DNA of 64,000 nucleotides from a bacterium (GCA_029561455.1 JAKQIY010000006.1:62001-126000), one strand, 5' to 3'; positions 34,137 through 44,123 are shown, counted from the first letter of the stretch. Translations and numbers: made by a program. Notes: generated from the sequence alone by a model not told the origin.

Positions 34137-35228
34137 ATGATAGGGAACAATTTAATGAGCGAGCAATACGATATAGCGGATATTGATTTTGATACCCTGG
34201 ATAAACTGGAATTATCCCGTAATGGTTTGACCGGATTTGAAATGTATTATCCCAGGGTAAGCCGCAACCCCGAAATAAAAAAGATCTATGATCTTATAAA
34301 AAAAGTGGCTAAAAGCAATGCCTCTATATTGATCCAGGGCGAGACCGGAACCGGCAAGGAACTCATCGCCGGTACAATTCAGGCGCAAAGTTTACGGGCC
34401 GATAAACCGTTCATAACCGTTAACTGTGCAGCCCTGCATGAGAACTTGCTGGAAAGTGAATTGTTCGGTCATGAAAAGGGCGCATTTACCGGCGCCATTT
34501 CTACCCACAATGGTAAATTTGAACAAGCCGATGGCGGCACCCTGTTCCTGGATGAGATCGGCGATATGCATCCATCGACCCAGGCCAAGATCCTGCGGGT
34601 GTTGCAGGAGCAAACCTTTAACCGCGTCGGCAGCAGCAAAACCATCCGCGTGGATGTGCGGATCATAGCCGCTACCAATAAAGATCTGGGCAAGGATATT
34701 GAAGAAGGGCGGTTCCGTCCGGATTTGTATTACCGGTTGAATGTAGTGCCGATGCACGTTCCGGCGCTGCGGGAACGCATGGAAGATATCCCCATGCTGG
34801 CGGAATATTTTCGGCGTAAATTCTGCGAGGAACTGAAAAAAGAGATCGGCGGGTTTACGCAAGAAGCATTGGAACTGCTGGAACATCATAACTGGCCGGG
34901 CAATATCCGGGAATTGCGTAATATCGTCGAGCGCGCTGTACTGGTGGTTGGCGATCAGCGTAAGATCACCCCGGAAGTGCTGACCATGTCAGGTAAAGAT
35001 TACTTTGGCTCCGGCGGCATGGAACGCCGTGGCAGCGAGCGGACCGGCACCAACTTTAAAACCCTGAACCTGGAGGCAATCGAAAAAGAAGCGATCATCG
35101 TTGCCCTGCAGCGTACCAAATGGGTGCAAAAACTGGCCGCAGATATGCTGGGAATATCGCCGCGCGCCCTGAATTATAAAATATCCCAGCACAATATAAC
35201 CTATCACAGTTGGCGCAAACACAGTTGA
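34137..35228 (+). CDS. Sigma-54-dependent transcriptional activator without receiver domain
   Basis: A 363-residue enhancer-binding protein with only ~45 residues before the AAA+ domain, so no receiver, PAS or GAF domain. Walker A is GETGTGKE, the sigma-54 loop is GAFTGA, then LFLDEIGDMH. The C-terminal helix-turn-helix is LAADMLGISPRALNYKIS. It has AAAGGAG 8 bp before the ATG. Without a sensor domain it may be active whenever made, or controlled by a separate partner, as for PspF. Its own promoter is sigma-54 type, which points to self-activation. The secreted FlgD-tailed gene follows 25 bp downstream. Confidence 0.94.
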   Translation: MIGNNLMSEQYDIADIDFDTLDKLELSRNGLTGFEMYYPRVSRNPEIKKIYDLIKKVAKSNASILIQGETGTGKELIAGTIQAQSLRADKPFITVNCAALHENLLESELFGHEKGAFTGAISTHNGKFEQADGGTLFLDEIGDMHPSTQAKILRVLQEQTFNRVGSSKTIRVDVRIIAATNKDLGKDIEEGRFRPDLYYRLNVVPMHVPALRERMEDIPMLAEYFRRKFCEELKKEIGGFTQEALELLEHHNWPGNIRELRNIVERAVLVVGDQRKITPEVLTMSGKDYFGSGGMERRGSERTGTNFKTLNLEAIEKEAIIVALQRTKWVQKLAADMLGISPRALNYKISQHNITYHSWRKHS

Positions 35229-35253
35229 GCATGAACAAGAATTATAACAGGAA

Positions 35254-35865
35254 ATGATACGATTACGACACTTGAGACGGATTTTCATTTTTATATTGTT
35301 CTTTAACATCATTGTAACTCCCTGCATCTTTGCGCAGGATGCCGTATTGACAGTAGAATGGGATGCCAACAGGGAAAGCGACCTGGCCTGTTACCGCGTA
35401 CACTGGGGCACAGCGCCCCGGCGTTATAGCGACAGCCGCCTGGTAGACACGCAGACCAAATGCACGATCACCGGATTGAAAAATGGCGTGCGCTACTTTA
35501 TTGCCGTTACTGCAGTGGATTATTGGGGTAATGAAAGCCCCTGTTCCGCAGAAGCCAGCGCTTATGCCGGGGAAATACAGCCGGTAGAACAAATCATACT
35601 GAAAAACAACTATCCCAACCCTTTCAATCCCGGTACGCTCATTGAATACGAACTGCCGGAGCAACAATATATCGAAATTTCTGTATACAACAATCTTGGT
35701 CAAATAGTCAGGGTGCTGGAAGAAGGAGTAAAAGAAAAAGGCGCCCACTCGATTTACTGGAATGGGCAGGATGAGACCGGCCAGCCGGTCGCCAGCGGTT
35801 TGTACTATTACCGGCTGAAATCGCCCGGCAAAATTATGCAAAAAAATATGTTGCTGCTGCATTAA
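35254..35865 (+). CDS. Small secreted FnIII protein with type A sorting domain
   Basis: A 203-residue exported protein: signal peptide (about 1-28), one FnIII domain (about 30-105: VEWDANRESDLACYRVHWG, YFIAVTAVDYWGNES) and a FlgD-like sorting domain from about 118 (NNYPNPFNPG) to the end (GLYYYRLKSPG ... LLLH). The first half is alike in design to the N terminus of the giant protein at 36061. It lies 25 bp after the activator gene, so it is very probably in the same sigma-54 transcript. Surface attachment or secretion by type IX machinery is inferred. Confidence 0.85.
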   Translation: MIRLRHLRRIFIFILFFNIIVTPCIFAQDAVLTVEWDANRESDLACYRVHWGTAPRRYSDSRLVDTQTKCTITGLKNGVRYFIAVTAVDYWGNESPCSAEASAYAGEIQPVEQIILKNNYPNPFNPGTLIEYELPEQQYIEISVYNNLGQIVRVLEEGVKEKGAHSIYWNGQDETGQPVASGLYYYRLKSPGKIMQKNMLLLH

Positions 35866-35909
35866 ACGTGCTGTATGAACGCCAAGTTTGGGTGTTAAAA
35901 AGTTAATCG

Positions 35910-35946
35910 AATTACATTTTCGTATTTAAAATACAAAAACGTAATT
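35910..35946. promoter_or_regulatory. Tandem near-palindromic sites upstream of the giant repeat gene
   Basis: AATTAC-N6-GTATTT (35910-35927) and AAATAC-N6-GTAATT (35929-35946) lie one base apart. Each differs from the perfect site at 33973 by one base in one arm. They lie about 50-86 bp upstream of a -24/-12-like element, as expected for enhancer sites of the neighbouring activator. Confidence 0.55.
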
Positions 35947-35994
35947 ACTTTCACTGTTACTGGATAAAAAATGGGTAATTTTTACCCGAATTTA

Positions 35995-36010
35995 TGGCAT
36001 GAAAATTGAA
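35995..36010 (+). promoter_or_regulatory. Candidate sigma-54 promoter of the giant repeat gene
   Basis: TGGCATGAAAATTGAA has GG at 35996-35997, ten bases, then GA instead of GC at 36008-36009. The -24 half is perfect and the -12 half has one mismatch at the important C. Position (51 bp before the ATG) and the tandem sites upstream support it. Confidence 0.5.
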
Positions 36011-36060
36011 TAATAATTACCTGTAATATCCAAGATAGTGAGGTTGATTGAGGTTAAAAG

Positions 36061-39000
36061 ATGTATATTAGATATAAAGGGGGGTTGTTCACAGTAATAA
36101 TTATATTGCTCCTGCTAATCAGTTTACCAATAAACGCAGAAAATTTGTTGATTTACTGGCAGGCAAACGAAGAGTTTGATCTGCAGGGCTACAATCTTTA
36201 CTATGGAACCGCAACGCGGCAGTATGCAGATAAACAGATAACAGGCTGCGACACACTGGCATTGGTTAAGGATCTGCAGGAGAAAACCGAATATTACTTT
36301 GCGCTGTCGGCATTTGACGCCGCCGGTAATGAAAGCGGTTACTCGGAAGAATTTGTTTGCATCATCAACGACACCCGGCCATTACTGGTAGAATCCGTAA
36401 CGGCGATAAGCCGAACCGATGTGCTCATCCGTTTTAATAAAAAAATCAATCCCGCCGCGGCGCAACGTGCGGCAAATTACGCAATCGATGGTGAAATCAC
36501 GATTTTCAGGGCGCAGGTGGTCAATAACGGCAACGCCGTCCGCCTGGTAACCTCGCCGCATAAACTGGATACCGGCTATAACCTGACCATCAATAATATC
36601 ATGGATATTTCGCTGCCTGCCAATGAATTGGAAAATAATAATTATTCATACCTGATGGACGGGCGCGCCACCGATCATACGTGCCCGACTGTAACCCTGG
36701 TCGCTGCAGATTCTGCTGATAAAGTGATTGTGTATTTTAATGAAAGTGTTAATCCGGCCAGCGCCACCAATCTTCTCAATTATACCATTAGCGATCAAAT
36801 AAGCATTATTTCGGCGGCTATGTACGCCGATAACGCCGTATCTTTGCATACCTCCGCGCACGAAGCCGGCCGGGTGTATTCAATTACCGTCACCACTATT
36901 ACCGACCTGGCAAACACTCCCAATTCCATTCCGGATAACAGTGTTTATTCTTACAGTTGGCAGCCGGAAGACCTGACCGGCCCGGTCATTATTCTCGCCC
37001 ATTCGCCCGCTCCGGACAAACTGGATATATTATTCAGCGAACCCTTGCAAAAAGACAGTGATAATCCGGCCAATTTCCGAATCGATCATGATGTACAGGT
37101 ACTGTCCGCACAGCTCGATTCCAGCCGCGAGATCATCCATTTACAAACAACAGCGCATATTCCCGGCCGGGATTATGTGCTTAACGCCGGGAATATCGCC
37201 GATGCAACTCCATCCGGTTATATAAATCCTGCCGGGTTACAATATACCTACCAATACACTCCCGATGATATTCTTTCTCCATACATAAAAACGGTGACAG
37301 TTTTAGATGAAACCCATATCAACATCTATTTTTCTGAACAAGTCGATAGAAAAAGCGCCGAACAGTCGCAAAATTATATCATCAGCAACGGCGTCCAGGT
37401 ACTGACATCAACTATTGCCCTGAGCGACGATCATGTTACTCTGACAACAACCCCGCATCATCCGGATCTGGTCTACACCCTTGATGTCGCCGGTGTGCAG
37501 GATCGTTCGCTTTACGGAAACGAGATGACCGGTTCATGTCCTTTTAAATACTCCTTATCTGCTGCGCAGATAACAACCGGAGCATTGCTCTTGTCTGCAG
37601 AAATACCGGACGCGATGACTCTAAAAATTACTTTTAACAAAGCCCTCAACCGGGCAAGCGCAGAGGATATTAACAGGTATAGCATAAACGATGGCCCGGC
37701 CATATTATCCGCAACCCTGACAGATTCGTTGTCTACCGTGCAATTAACTACAGCTCCCCATAAAGCAGGGCAGCTCTACACCCTGGTTGCCTCCGGTATT
37801 TACCCGCAAATATTCAAAGATGAAACGGTTATTGAAGATAACCTGATCAGTTATTGTTACCAGGAGAGCGACCACTCCGGCCCGTATATAATCCAGGCTA
37901 AAGCTGTTGCCGGCGGTGAACTACAGGTATTATTCAGCGAACCGGTAGAACGCAGCGGCGCGGAAAATGTTGAAAATTATCAAATCTCCGGAAACATACC
38001 GGTGCTTTCCGCCAGTCTCGACGGTTCAAAACGCATTATCTGCCTGCAAACCGGACAGCATCAGCAAGGCGTCCCTTATACCCTGCGGGTCACTCAGATT
38101 ACCGATGACAGCCCGGCCGGAAATGCTTGTCCCGATAATATACAATATACCTATATATACACACCGGCAGACGAGACTGGCCCGTTTGTCCGGATGGTGC
38201 GTACTATCGGCCCGGAATTGCTCCAGGTGCATTTCAGCGAAACCCTAGACAGCGCTGATGCACTAATAACTGAAAATTACCGGTTAAATAACAACGGGGA
38301 AATCCTGGCGGCTCATGCCGGAGTGACGGACAATATTATAGAGCTGACTATTTCTCCGCTGGATTCCGGTCTTGTCTATAGCCTGCAGGTATCCGGCGTG
38401 CGTGATCTGGCGGGCAATATGGTGACGGCGCTAAATAATTTTATATTTATGTATTACCCGGCTATATTAAGCGGCCTGCCACAGTTAACCGGGCTGACAA
38501 TAAACAACGCCGATGAAGTGTTGCTTAACTACGATCGGCAGGTTATACCGGAAATTGCCGGAAACCTGAATAACTACAATATCAACCGCCAGATAACAAT
38601 TTTCACGGCACAACTGCAACCACCGAACCAGGTTTTGCTGAATACAGGATTCCATGCTGAAAAGGCGAGTTATGTTCTGGAAACCCTGGCAAGCGGGAAC
38701 GAACAACTTCTCACTCCCTATCCCTATTCAGTTGCCGGCAATGGTAACCATCACCTGGCAATAACCACTACCGGGTTATTATGTGCGGACATGTTACAAA
38801 TTACTTTTAATTATCCGGTAGATGAGAACAGCGCAGCCAATATCATAAATTATCATATCGCTCCGGTGGGCAGTGTCCTGTCGGCCAACGTAGAAGCTGA
38901 TAAAAGAACTGTTATTTTAACCACAAGCGCTCATATCGAGGGCATTCCCTATACTGTAAAAGTAACGGATGTCTATACCAGTGGAATGCATGGCGCAGCG

Positions 39001-39819
39001 AGCCCCCCCCTCTATGCAAACTATACGTGCCTGCCCTCGCTGGGAATTTACGTGCGCAGCCTGGCAAAAACCAGCATCGATTACCTGCAGCCGGGCAAAG
39101 AGTATTATACGGACAGTCATTATGTAACCACCGCCATTCCCGAAGGATTAGTCAACTCCCGCATCATAAAGACTCCCAATAATGATAAAAATAATAGCAG
39201 CGATGATTATTTATCATTGATCCTGACCACCGATGCAATGGTCTATATCGCTTACGATAGTCGCGTTAAAAAAACACCGGACTGGTTAACCAGGTTTACC
39301 AAAACCGGTAAGACGTTAGGGGTTTCGGAAAGCGGCGGTAAAATGGACCTGTGGGCAAGTATTTTCCCGGCCGGTGAAATTATACTGGGCGGTAATAATG
39401 CCGGCGGCGCCGTTGACGCTAAAAGTATGTATGTGGTTATTATCAGTGGAATTGACCCTGATTTGTATGAAAAAGGTGTAAATCCTGAAAAAAATAAAAA
39501 CAACCAAAATCCGCACACCTTTATTTTATACCAAAACCATCCCAACCCCTTCAATCCGGAAACAACAATCCCGTTTGAAATTGCAACAGAAATGGTTGTC
39601 AAGCTGGAAATCTTTGATATTCTGGGCCGCAGGGTTAAAACATTACTGGAAAGCAAAATGCCGGCAGGGTATCATCGTTTGATTTGGGACGGCAGTGATG
39701 AGCTTGGTAATACTGTCGCCACAGGAGTTTACTTTTACAGATTCGAGCAGAACGCTGCCAATACGGAAGATAAGCATAGCAGTAGCGCCATGGTTAAAAA
39801 AATGTTGTTTGTAAAATGA
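36061..39819 (+). CDS. Giant secreted protein with nine Ig-like repeats and sorting domain
   Basis: A 1252-residue exported protein. After a signal peptide (1-26) comes one FnIII domain (27-100), then nine repeats of ~95 residues (about 109-985). Each repeat has a strand like LQVLFSEPV, an N-Y-x-I element and a closing Y-T/S-L-x-V-x-x-I/V strand; the pattern resembles SbsA-type bacterial Ig domains. A distinct module at about 994-1135 (TPNNDKNNSS, VYIAYDSRVKK, LGGNNAGG) precedes the FlgD-like sorting domain from about 1159 (NHPNPFNPE). It is probably a cell-surface stalk or adhesin. GAGGTT sits before the ATG. Confidence 0.88.
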   Translation: MYIRYKGGLFTVIIILLLLISLPINAENLLIYWQANEEFDLQGYNLYYGTATRQYADKQITGCDTLALVKDLQEKTEYYFALSAFDAAGNESGYSEEFVCIINDTRPLLVESVTAISRTDVLIRFNKKINPAAAQRAANYAIDGEITIFRAQVVNNGNAVRLVTSPHKLDTGYNLTINNIMDISLPANELENNNYSYLMDGRATDHTCPTVTLVAADSADKVIVYFNESVNPASATNLLNYTISDQISIISAAMYADNAVSLHTSAHEAGRVYSITVTTITDLANTPNSIPDNSVYSYSWQPEDLTGPVIILAHSPAPDKLDILFSEPLQKDSDNPANFRIDHDVQVLSAQLDSSREIIHLQTTAHIPGRDYVLNAGNIADATPSGYINPAGLQYTYQYTPDDILSPYIKTVTVLDETHINIYFSEQVDRKSAEQSQNYIISNGVQVLTSTIALSDDHVTLTTTPHHPDLVYTLDVAGVQDRSLYGNEMTGSCPFKYSLSAAQITTGALLLSAEIPDAMTLKITFNKALNRASAEDINRYSINDGPAILSATLTDSLSTVQLTTAPHKAGQLYTLVASGIYPQIFKDETVIEDNLISYCYQESDHSGPYIIQAKAVAGGELQVLFSEPVERSGAENVENYQISGNIPVLSASLDGSKRIICLQTGQHQQGVPYTLRVTQITDDSPAGNACPDNIQYTYIYTPADETGPFVRMVRTIGPELLQVHFSETLDSADALITENYRLNNNGEILAAHAGVTDNIIELTISPLDSGLVYSLQVSGVRDLAGNMVTALNNFIFMYYPAILSGLPQLTGLTINNADEVLLNYDRQVIPEIAGNLNNYNINRQITIFTAQLQPPNQVLLNTGFHAEKASYVLETLASGNEQLLTPYPYSVAGNGNHHLAITTTGLLCADMLQITFNYPVDENSAANIINYHIAPVGSVLSANVEADKRTVILTTSAHIEGIPYTVKVTDVYTSGMHGAASPPLYANYTCLPSLGIYVRSLAKTSIDYLQPGKEYYTDSHYVTTAIPEGLVNSRIIKTPNNDKNNSSDDYLSLILTTDAMVYIAYDSRVKKTPDWLTRFTKTGKTLGVSESGGKMDLWASIFPAGEIILGGNNAGGAVDAKSMYVVIISGIDPDLYEKGVNPEKNKNNQNPHTFILYQNHPNPFNPETTIPFEIATEMVVKLEIFDILGRRVKTLLESKMPAGYHRLIWDGSDELGNTVATGVYFYRFEQNAANTEDKHSSSAMVKKMLFVK

Positions 39820-39978
39820 TCGTATCCCGCCGGATATTACCCAGTATAATTCCGGTTATTGTAAACTAGACGCCGTTCTGCCGCACAACCCGGCAGGACA
39901 TTTCCACCTCCCCACCCGGTCGTTTCCCGGTAACATTATGTTTTTATTTACTATGCACCGTTTTACGCTTAATTTCTG

Positions 39979-40007
39979 TTGCTTGTTAATCCTGTATTCG
40001 TTATATT
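39979..40007 (+). promoter_or_regulatory. Sigma-70 promoter of the exopolysaccharide operon
   Basis: TTGCTT (39979-39984) and TATATT (40002-40007) are separated by 17 bp, 44 bp upstream of the first gene. The -10 hexamer is the same as in the M23 promoter. A short hairpin (CTGCCG / CGGCAG, 39878-39896) lies earlier in the 232-bp gap, without a T run. Confidence 0.7.
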
Positions 40008-40051
40008 TTGAAAAACGTTAAACAATAAAAGACGGGGTAACGAAAGAAATT

Positions 40052-41977
40052 ATGAATACCAGGCTTGTCTGCTGCATAATGTTTGTTCTTTTTTCCCTCA
40101 TGCTCCGACTAACCGGTAATGACCTGTTATATGCGGTTGAAGACGACGCGGTTAAACAAGGTGAATTGACCCCGGTAAAAATCGATAGTCAGAAAAACAC
40201 CTTGTTTGGTATGCAGTTTTTTCAGCAGATTTCTTCACCACAGCTCTCTTTTACAGGCGGCCAGGTATCCGTAGATTATCCGCTCGGCCCTGGTGATGCG
40301 CTGGGTATTTACCTGGGCGATAAAGCTCAGCAATTTTTTGAAGTGCGGGTGAGCGCCGACGGCAAGATTTACATTCCAACCGTGGGATTATTCGATGTGA
40401 ACGGCACGACCCTGGAGGATTTACGAACCCAACTGGATAAACGCTTACAGAGATTATACAGTAATTATATTGTGGATATTATGCTGCTCACCCCCAAACA
40501 GATTCGCATCAGTGTGGTGGGCGAGGTCAATATGCCCGGTAATTATTCGCTCAGCTCGCTGCACAATGTTTCGGACGCCCTCATGGCAGCCAAAGGCCTG
40601 GCGCCGCAGGGCTCGCTGCGTAATATACAATTATGGCGAAACGACAGTTTGCTGACCTATATAGATCTGTATGATTTTTTACTGCGCCCGGCAAGTCCTG
40701 AGCAGCTTTACCTGCATGACGGAGATCGCATTTTTGTGCCGGTATCTCGTTCCGCAGTACAGATCGACGGCCAGGTATACCGCGAACATATTTATGAATT
40801 ATCACAACAAAAGCAGGAACGGTTGTCGGATATCATTGAACTGGCCGGAGGCCTGCGGGATGCGGCCTATTCGGAAAAAATTGAAATCAGCCGCATGGAA
40901 GCCGATGGCCGCCGCTCTTTGTATTATATTAATTATCATTCAATAACCGGAAATGATAACGACACGTACAATCTGCCGTTACGCAATAACGACCGTATTC
41001 ATGTTTACTCGATTCTGGAAAAAACCAATAAAGAAACAGTGGCAATTTACGGTGAAGTAAAAAAACCGGGAGAATATAATTACGAAAAGAACATGCGCGT
41101 CAGCGACCTGATCCTCAAGGCCGGAGGGGTAAATCGCAGCGCCTATATGCTGGAAGCCTCCGTTGCAAGGGTCGATCCGTTACAACCATTCAAACCGGAG
41201 CAGGCGCCCCTTGCTGAAATTATGGACAATCCGGGTTCGGCGAGAGATATACAACTGGAAGCCGACGACCAGGTTTTCATCCGCCGCATTCCCAAATGGC
41301 AGGTAGGGCCGGTCGTTGAAGTGCGGGGCGAGGTGAAATTCCCCGGTTATTATCCCATTATCAAAGACTCGACCACACTCAGCCAGATCATAACCAATGC
41401 CGGCGGTTTGACGGACAAGGCGAATGTACAAGAAACCAGGCTATTTCGCGCCACCGGACCGGAGATTGAAGATAAAGAGTTTGCCCGGCTTAAATCCATG
41501 CGCCGCACTGAAATGAGCGACCGGGAATATGACTATTTCGTCATGCGGCAAAACAGTTCCGAGGTCAGTAATATCGTGGTTGATTTTTATAAATTACTAG
41601 TCAAAAATGATTTACACGAAGATGTATTCCTGGAAAATGGCGATATCATCATCGTGCCGGAGAAACCGCGGGTGGTCATGGTAACAGGAAGAGTCGGTAA
41701 GGAGGGCGGCATTGTTTTTAAAGAGAATGCCAACCTGGACTATTATATCGGCAAAGCCGGCGGGTTTGCCTGGGATGCAGATTCCAAACATACCAAAGTG
41801 ATCCTGACCAGCGGCGATATAAAGGATGATGAAGATGTGAAAAAATTTAATCCCGGAGACCGTATCTGGGTGCCCCGTAAACCGGATCGCGATTACTGGA
41901 AAATCTTCCTCGATACCATGCTGGTCATTGCCCAAATAGCAACAGTCTATATTGTGATTGACTCCGCCACTAATTAA
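40052..41977 (+). CDS. Wza-like polysaccharide export protein with multiple SLBB domains
   Basis: A 641-residue outer-membrane exporter of the Poly_export family. A signal peptide (about 1-28) without a lipobox Cys is followed by the export domain (VDYPLGPGDALGIYLGDK ... VSADGKIYIPTVGLFDVNG). Several SLBB beta-grasp repeats come next, each seen as a V-x-V-x-G-E-V-x-x-P-G-x-Y core (positions near residue 155, 330 and 425). A hydrophobic C-terminal helix (MLVIAQIATVYIVI) would cross the outer membrane as in Wza. First gene of the polysaccharide operon. Confidence 0.92.
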   Translation: MNTRLVCCIMFVLFSLMLRLTGNDLLYAVEDDAVKQGELTPVKIDSQKNTLFGMQFFQQISSPQLSFTGGQVSVDYPLGPGDALGIYLGDKAQQFFEVRVSADGKIYIPTVGLFDVNGTTLEDLRTQLDKRLQRLYSNYIVDIMLLTPKQIRISVVGEVNMPGNYSLSSLHNVSDALMAAKGLAPQGSLRNIQLWRNDSLLTYIDLYDFLLRPASPEQLYLHDGDRIFVPVSRSAVQIDGQVYREHIYELSQQKQERLSDIIELAGGLRDAAYSEKIEISRMEADGRRSLYYINYHSITGNDNDTYNLPLRNNDRIHVYSILEKTNKETVAIYGEVKKPGEYNYEKNMRVSDLILKAGGVNRSAYMLEASVARVDPLQPFKPEQAPLAEIMDNPGSARDIQLEADDQVFIRRIPKWQVGPVVEVRGEVKFPGYYPIIKDSTTLSQIITNAGGLTDKANVQETRLFRATGPEIEDKEFARLKSMRRTEMSDREYDYFVMRQNSSEVSNIVVDFYKLLVKNDLHEDVFLENGDIIIVPEKPRVVMVTGRVGKEGGIVFKENANLDYYIGKAGGFAWDADSKHTKVILTSGDIKDDEDVKKFNPGDRIWVPRKPDRDYWKIFLDTMLVIAQIATVYIVIDSATN

Positions 41978-41990
41978 CCAGGAAGGCATT

Positions 41991-43250
41991 GTGAATAAAA
42001 AACCAACAGAAAAACAAGATGCTGCCGTTACAGAAATCCATTTGCTGGATTTACTTGGTGAACTGGTAGACGCCCGCATGCTGTTGCTGCGAAATTTTAT
42101 TGTCACCATAACGCTGATCCTGAGCATTTCTTTTCTGCTTCCCCGTAAATATATGGCGGAGACTACGCTTATGCCGCCCCAGGAAGCTGAAAAATCGGCC
42201 ATGAGCGGAATTATTTCCGAATTGAGCATGCCGGGTGTCGGACTACCGTTAACGTCAACAACCTCATCGGAGATGATGACGGAAATTCTGAAAAGCCGCT
42301 CTGTAAATGAACTGGTGTTACAACGCGAGTTTACGGTCAAAGATAAAACCCTGCCGTTGTACAAACATTTAAAATTTCGCTCGGTTGAAAAAGGGCTGCT
42401 GCGCATCGGTAAATATACACGTTTTTTTGTCTCCAAACAGGGCATAATCACCGTAGCGGCAGAAATGCGTAATCCGCAATTGGCGGCCGATGTTGCCAAT
42501 GCTTATGTGGAAGAACTGGATCGGATCAACCGGGTAAAAAGTGTGTCGCGCGCTAAAAATTCCCGCATCTATATAGAATCACAGTTGCAAGAGACCAATG
42601 CAAAATTACTGGCAGCCACCAAAGAACTGGCGCATTTTCAGCAGCAGAACAAGGCTGTTTCCCTGCAAGACCAGATGAAAGCTTCTATACAACAGGCGGG
42701 GGAATTAAAAGGCCAGATCATCGCCAAAGAAGTCCAGATTGGCGTGATGCTGCAAACCATGAAAAAAGAGAATCCCCTGGTGATCCGCGCTCAAAAAGAA
42801 CTTGATGAGATGAACCGGCGGTATAAAGAGTTACAATACGGGCAGCAGGGTGACGAGCAGGCGGAAGGCGAATTTTATGTGCCGTTCACCGATGTACCGG
42901 AGGTTGGTTTAAAACTCGCGGAACTTACCCGCGAGGTCAAAGTACAGGAGACGGTGTGGGAACTGTTGAACCAGCAATATTACCAGGCAAAAATTGAAGA
43001 AGCCCGAAATACTCCTACTGTTCAGGTGCTGGACTATGCCGAACCCCCGGTTATACCCAGTTGGCCGCGTAAAAAATTACTGGTGATTGTTTTCGGTTTA
43101 TTAAGTATATTACTTACTATGATATGGATTTTTATGCGCCGTTCATACCGGCAAAGCCGGCCTGATGATAAAGAACGCCTTCAGGGCTTTATTGCCGAGT
43201 TTAAAAAAGACTGGCAGGCTATGAAAAATAAAATTCCTCACAAAAAATAA
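41991..43250 (+). CDS. Wzz-like chain-length / polysaccharide co-polymerase
   Basis: About 419 residues with a membrane helix near each end (FIVTITLILSISFLL; LLVIVFGLLSILLTMIWIFM) and a large periplasmic coiled-coil part between, the Wzz/GNVR layout. The Pro-rich segment AEPPVIPSWPRKK before the last helix is the family signature. No tyrosine-kinase domain is attached or encoded nearby. GTG at 41991 with GGAAGG upstream is preferred over the TTG at 41958, which lies inside the previous gene. Confidence 0.88.
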   Translation: MNKKPTEKQDAAVTEIHLLDLLGELVDARMLLLRNFIVTITLILSISFLLPRKYMAETTLMPPQEAEKSAMSGIISELSMPGVGLPLTSTTSSEMMTEILKSRSVNELVLQREFTVKDKTLPLYKHLKFRSVEKGLLRIGKYTRFFVSKQGIITVAAEMRNPQLAADVANAYVEELDRINRVKSVSRAKNSRIYIESQLQETNAKLLAATKELAHFQQQNKAVSLQDQMKASIQQAGELKGQIIAKEVQIGVMLQTMKKENPLVIRAQKELDEMNRRYKELQYGQQGDEQAEGEFYVPFTDVPEVGLKLAELTREVKVQETVWELLNQQYYQAKIEEARNTPTVQVLDYAEPPVIPSWPRKKLLVIVFGLLSILLTMIWIFMRRSYRQSRPDDKERLQGFIAEFKKDWQAMKNKIPHKK

Positions 43251-43358
43251 CCATCAGTTCGAATCTCTTTTACAAAAGCATCTTTTCCCGCACGCATCAG
43301 CACGGGATCATAACCATACTATGACCAGGAAATTTATTACAGGTAAAAAGGAGAAAGA

Positions 43359-44111
43359 ATGGAAAACTATATAGCGGAAAGCGCTAAAATCGGCAGCGGC
43401 GCCAGTATTGGCTGTTATTCAGTCATCGAGCAGGATGTGCAAATTGGCGATAATTGCCAGATCGGCCACAACGTGGTGATCAAAGCCGGAACGATCATCG
43501 GTAACAATGTGCGGATCGACGATTGTACGGTCATCGGCAAACAGCCGATGCGCGCCAAACGCAGTATTTTTAAAGATGAAAAACAATTACCGCCCGCTAA
43601 AATCGGTGATAACTGTATGTTCGGCGCACAGGTGGTTATTTATACCGGCTGCGTACTGGGACAGAATATATTGGTTGCCGACGGCGCCGCAGTGCGCGAA
43701 AATGTCACAATCGGCGAGTTTACCATCATCGGGCGTAACGCCACGGTTGAAAATTTTACCACTGTTGGTAAAAAATGCAAACTGGAAACGAACTGCTATA
43801 TTACGGCCTATTCGCAGGTAGGCGATTATGTTTTTATCGCTCCGGGCGTGCACACCACCAACGATAATTTTTTAGGCCGCACCGAGGAACGGTTCAAACA
43901 TTTCAAAGGCGTTACCATAAAAACCGGCGCCCGGCTGGGTGGACACGCCGTAATTTTGCCCGGTAAAGTTATCGGCGAAGATGCCGTTATCGCCGCCGGC
44001 GCGGTGGTGACCAAAGATGTGCCGCCGCGGGTCATAGTCGCCGGGGCTCCGGCCAGGTACTTCCGCGATGTTCCTGAAGAGCAATTACTTAAAAACCAGG
44101 GCTGGGATTAG
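43359..44111 (+). CDS. Left-handed beta-helix acyltransferase, WbpD/WlbB-like
   Basis: A 250-residue hexapeptide-repeat enzyme. Repeats such as IGSGASIGCYSVIEQDVQIG and IGRNATVENFTTVG run through most of the protein, with VHTTNDNFLGR in the middle and GAPARYFRDVP at the C terminus. It probably transfers an acetyl group to an amino sugar nucleotide such as a UDP-2,3-diamino uronic acid. It lies directly before the UDP-GlcNAc 2-epimerase gene, which fits a manno-configured diamino sugar pathway. No aminotransferase or dehydrogenase gene for that pathway is seen here. Confidence 0.85.
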   Translation: MENYIAESAKIGSGASIGCYSVIEQDVQIGDNCQIGHNVVIKAGTIIGNNVRIDDCTVIGKQPMRAKRSIFKDEKQLPPAKIGDNCMFGAQVVIYTGCVLGQNILVADGAAVRENVTIGEFTIIGRNATVENFTTVGKKCKLETNCYITAYSQVGDYVFIAPGVHTTNDNFLGRTEERFKHFKGVTIKTGARLGGHAVILPGKVIGEDAVIAAGAVVTKDVPPRVIVAGAPARYFRDVPEEQLLKNQGWD

Positions 44112-44123
44112 GAGAACAGAACC

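Noticed and set aside
39878-39896. Hairpin after the giant repeat gene as a terminator
   Set aside because: The 6-bp stem has no T run behind it.
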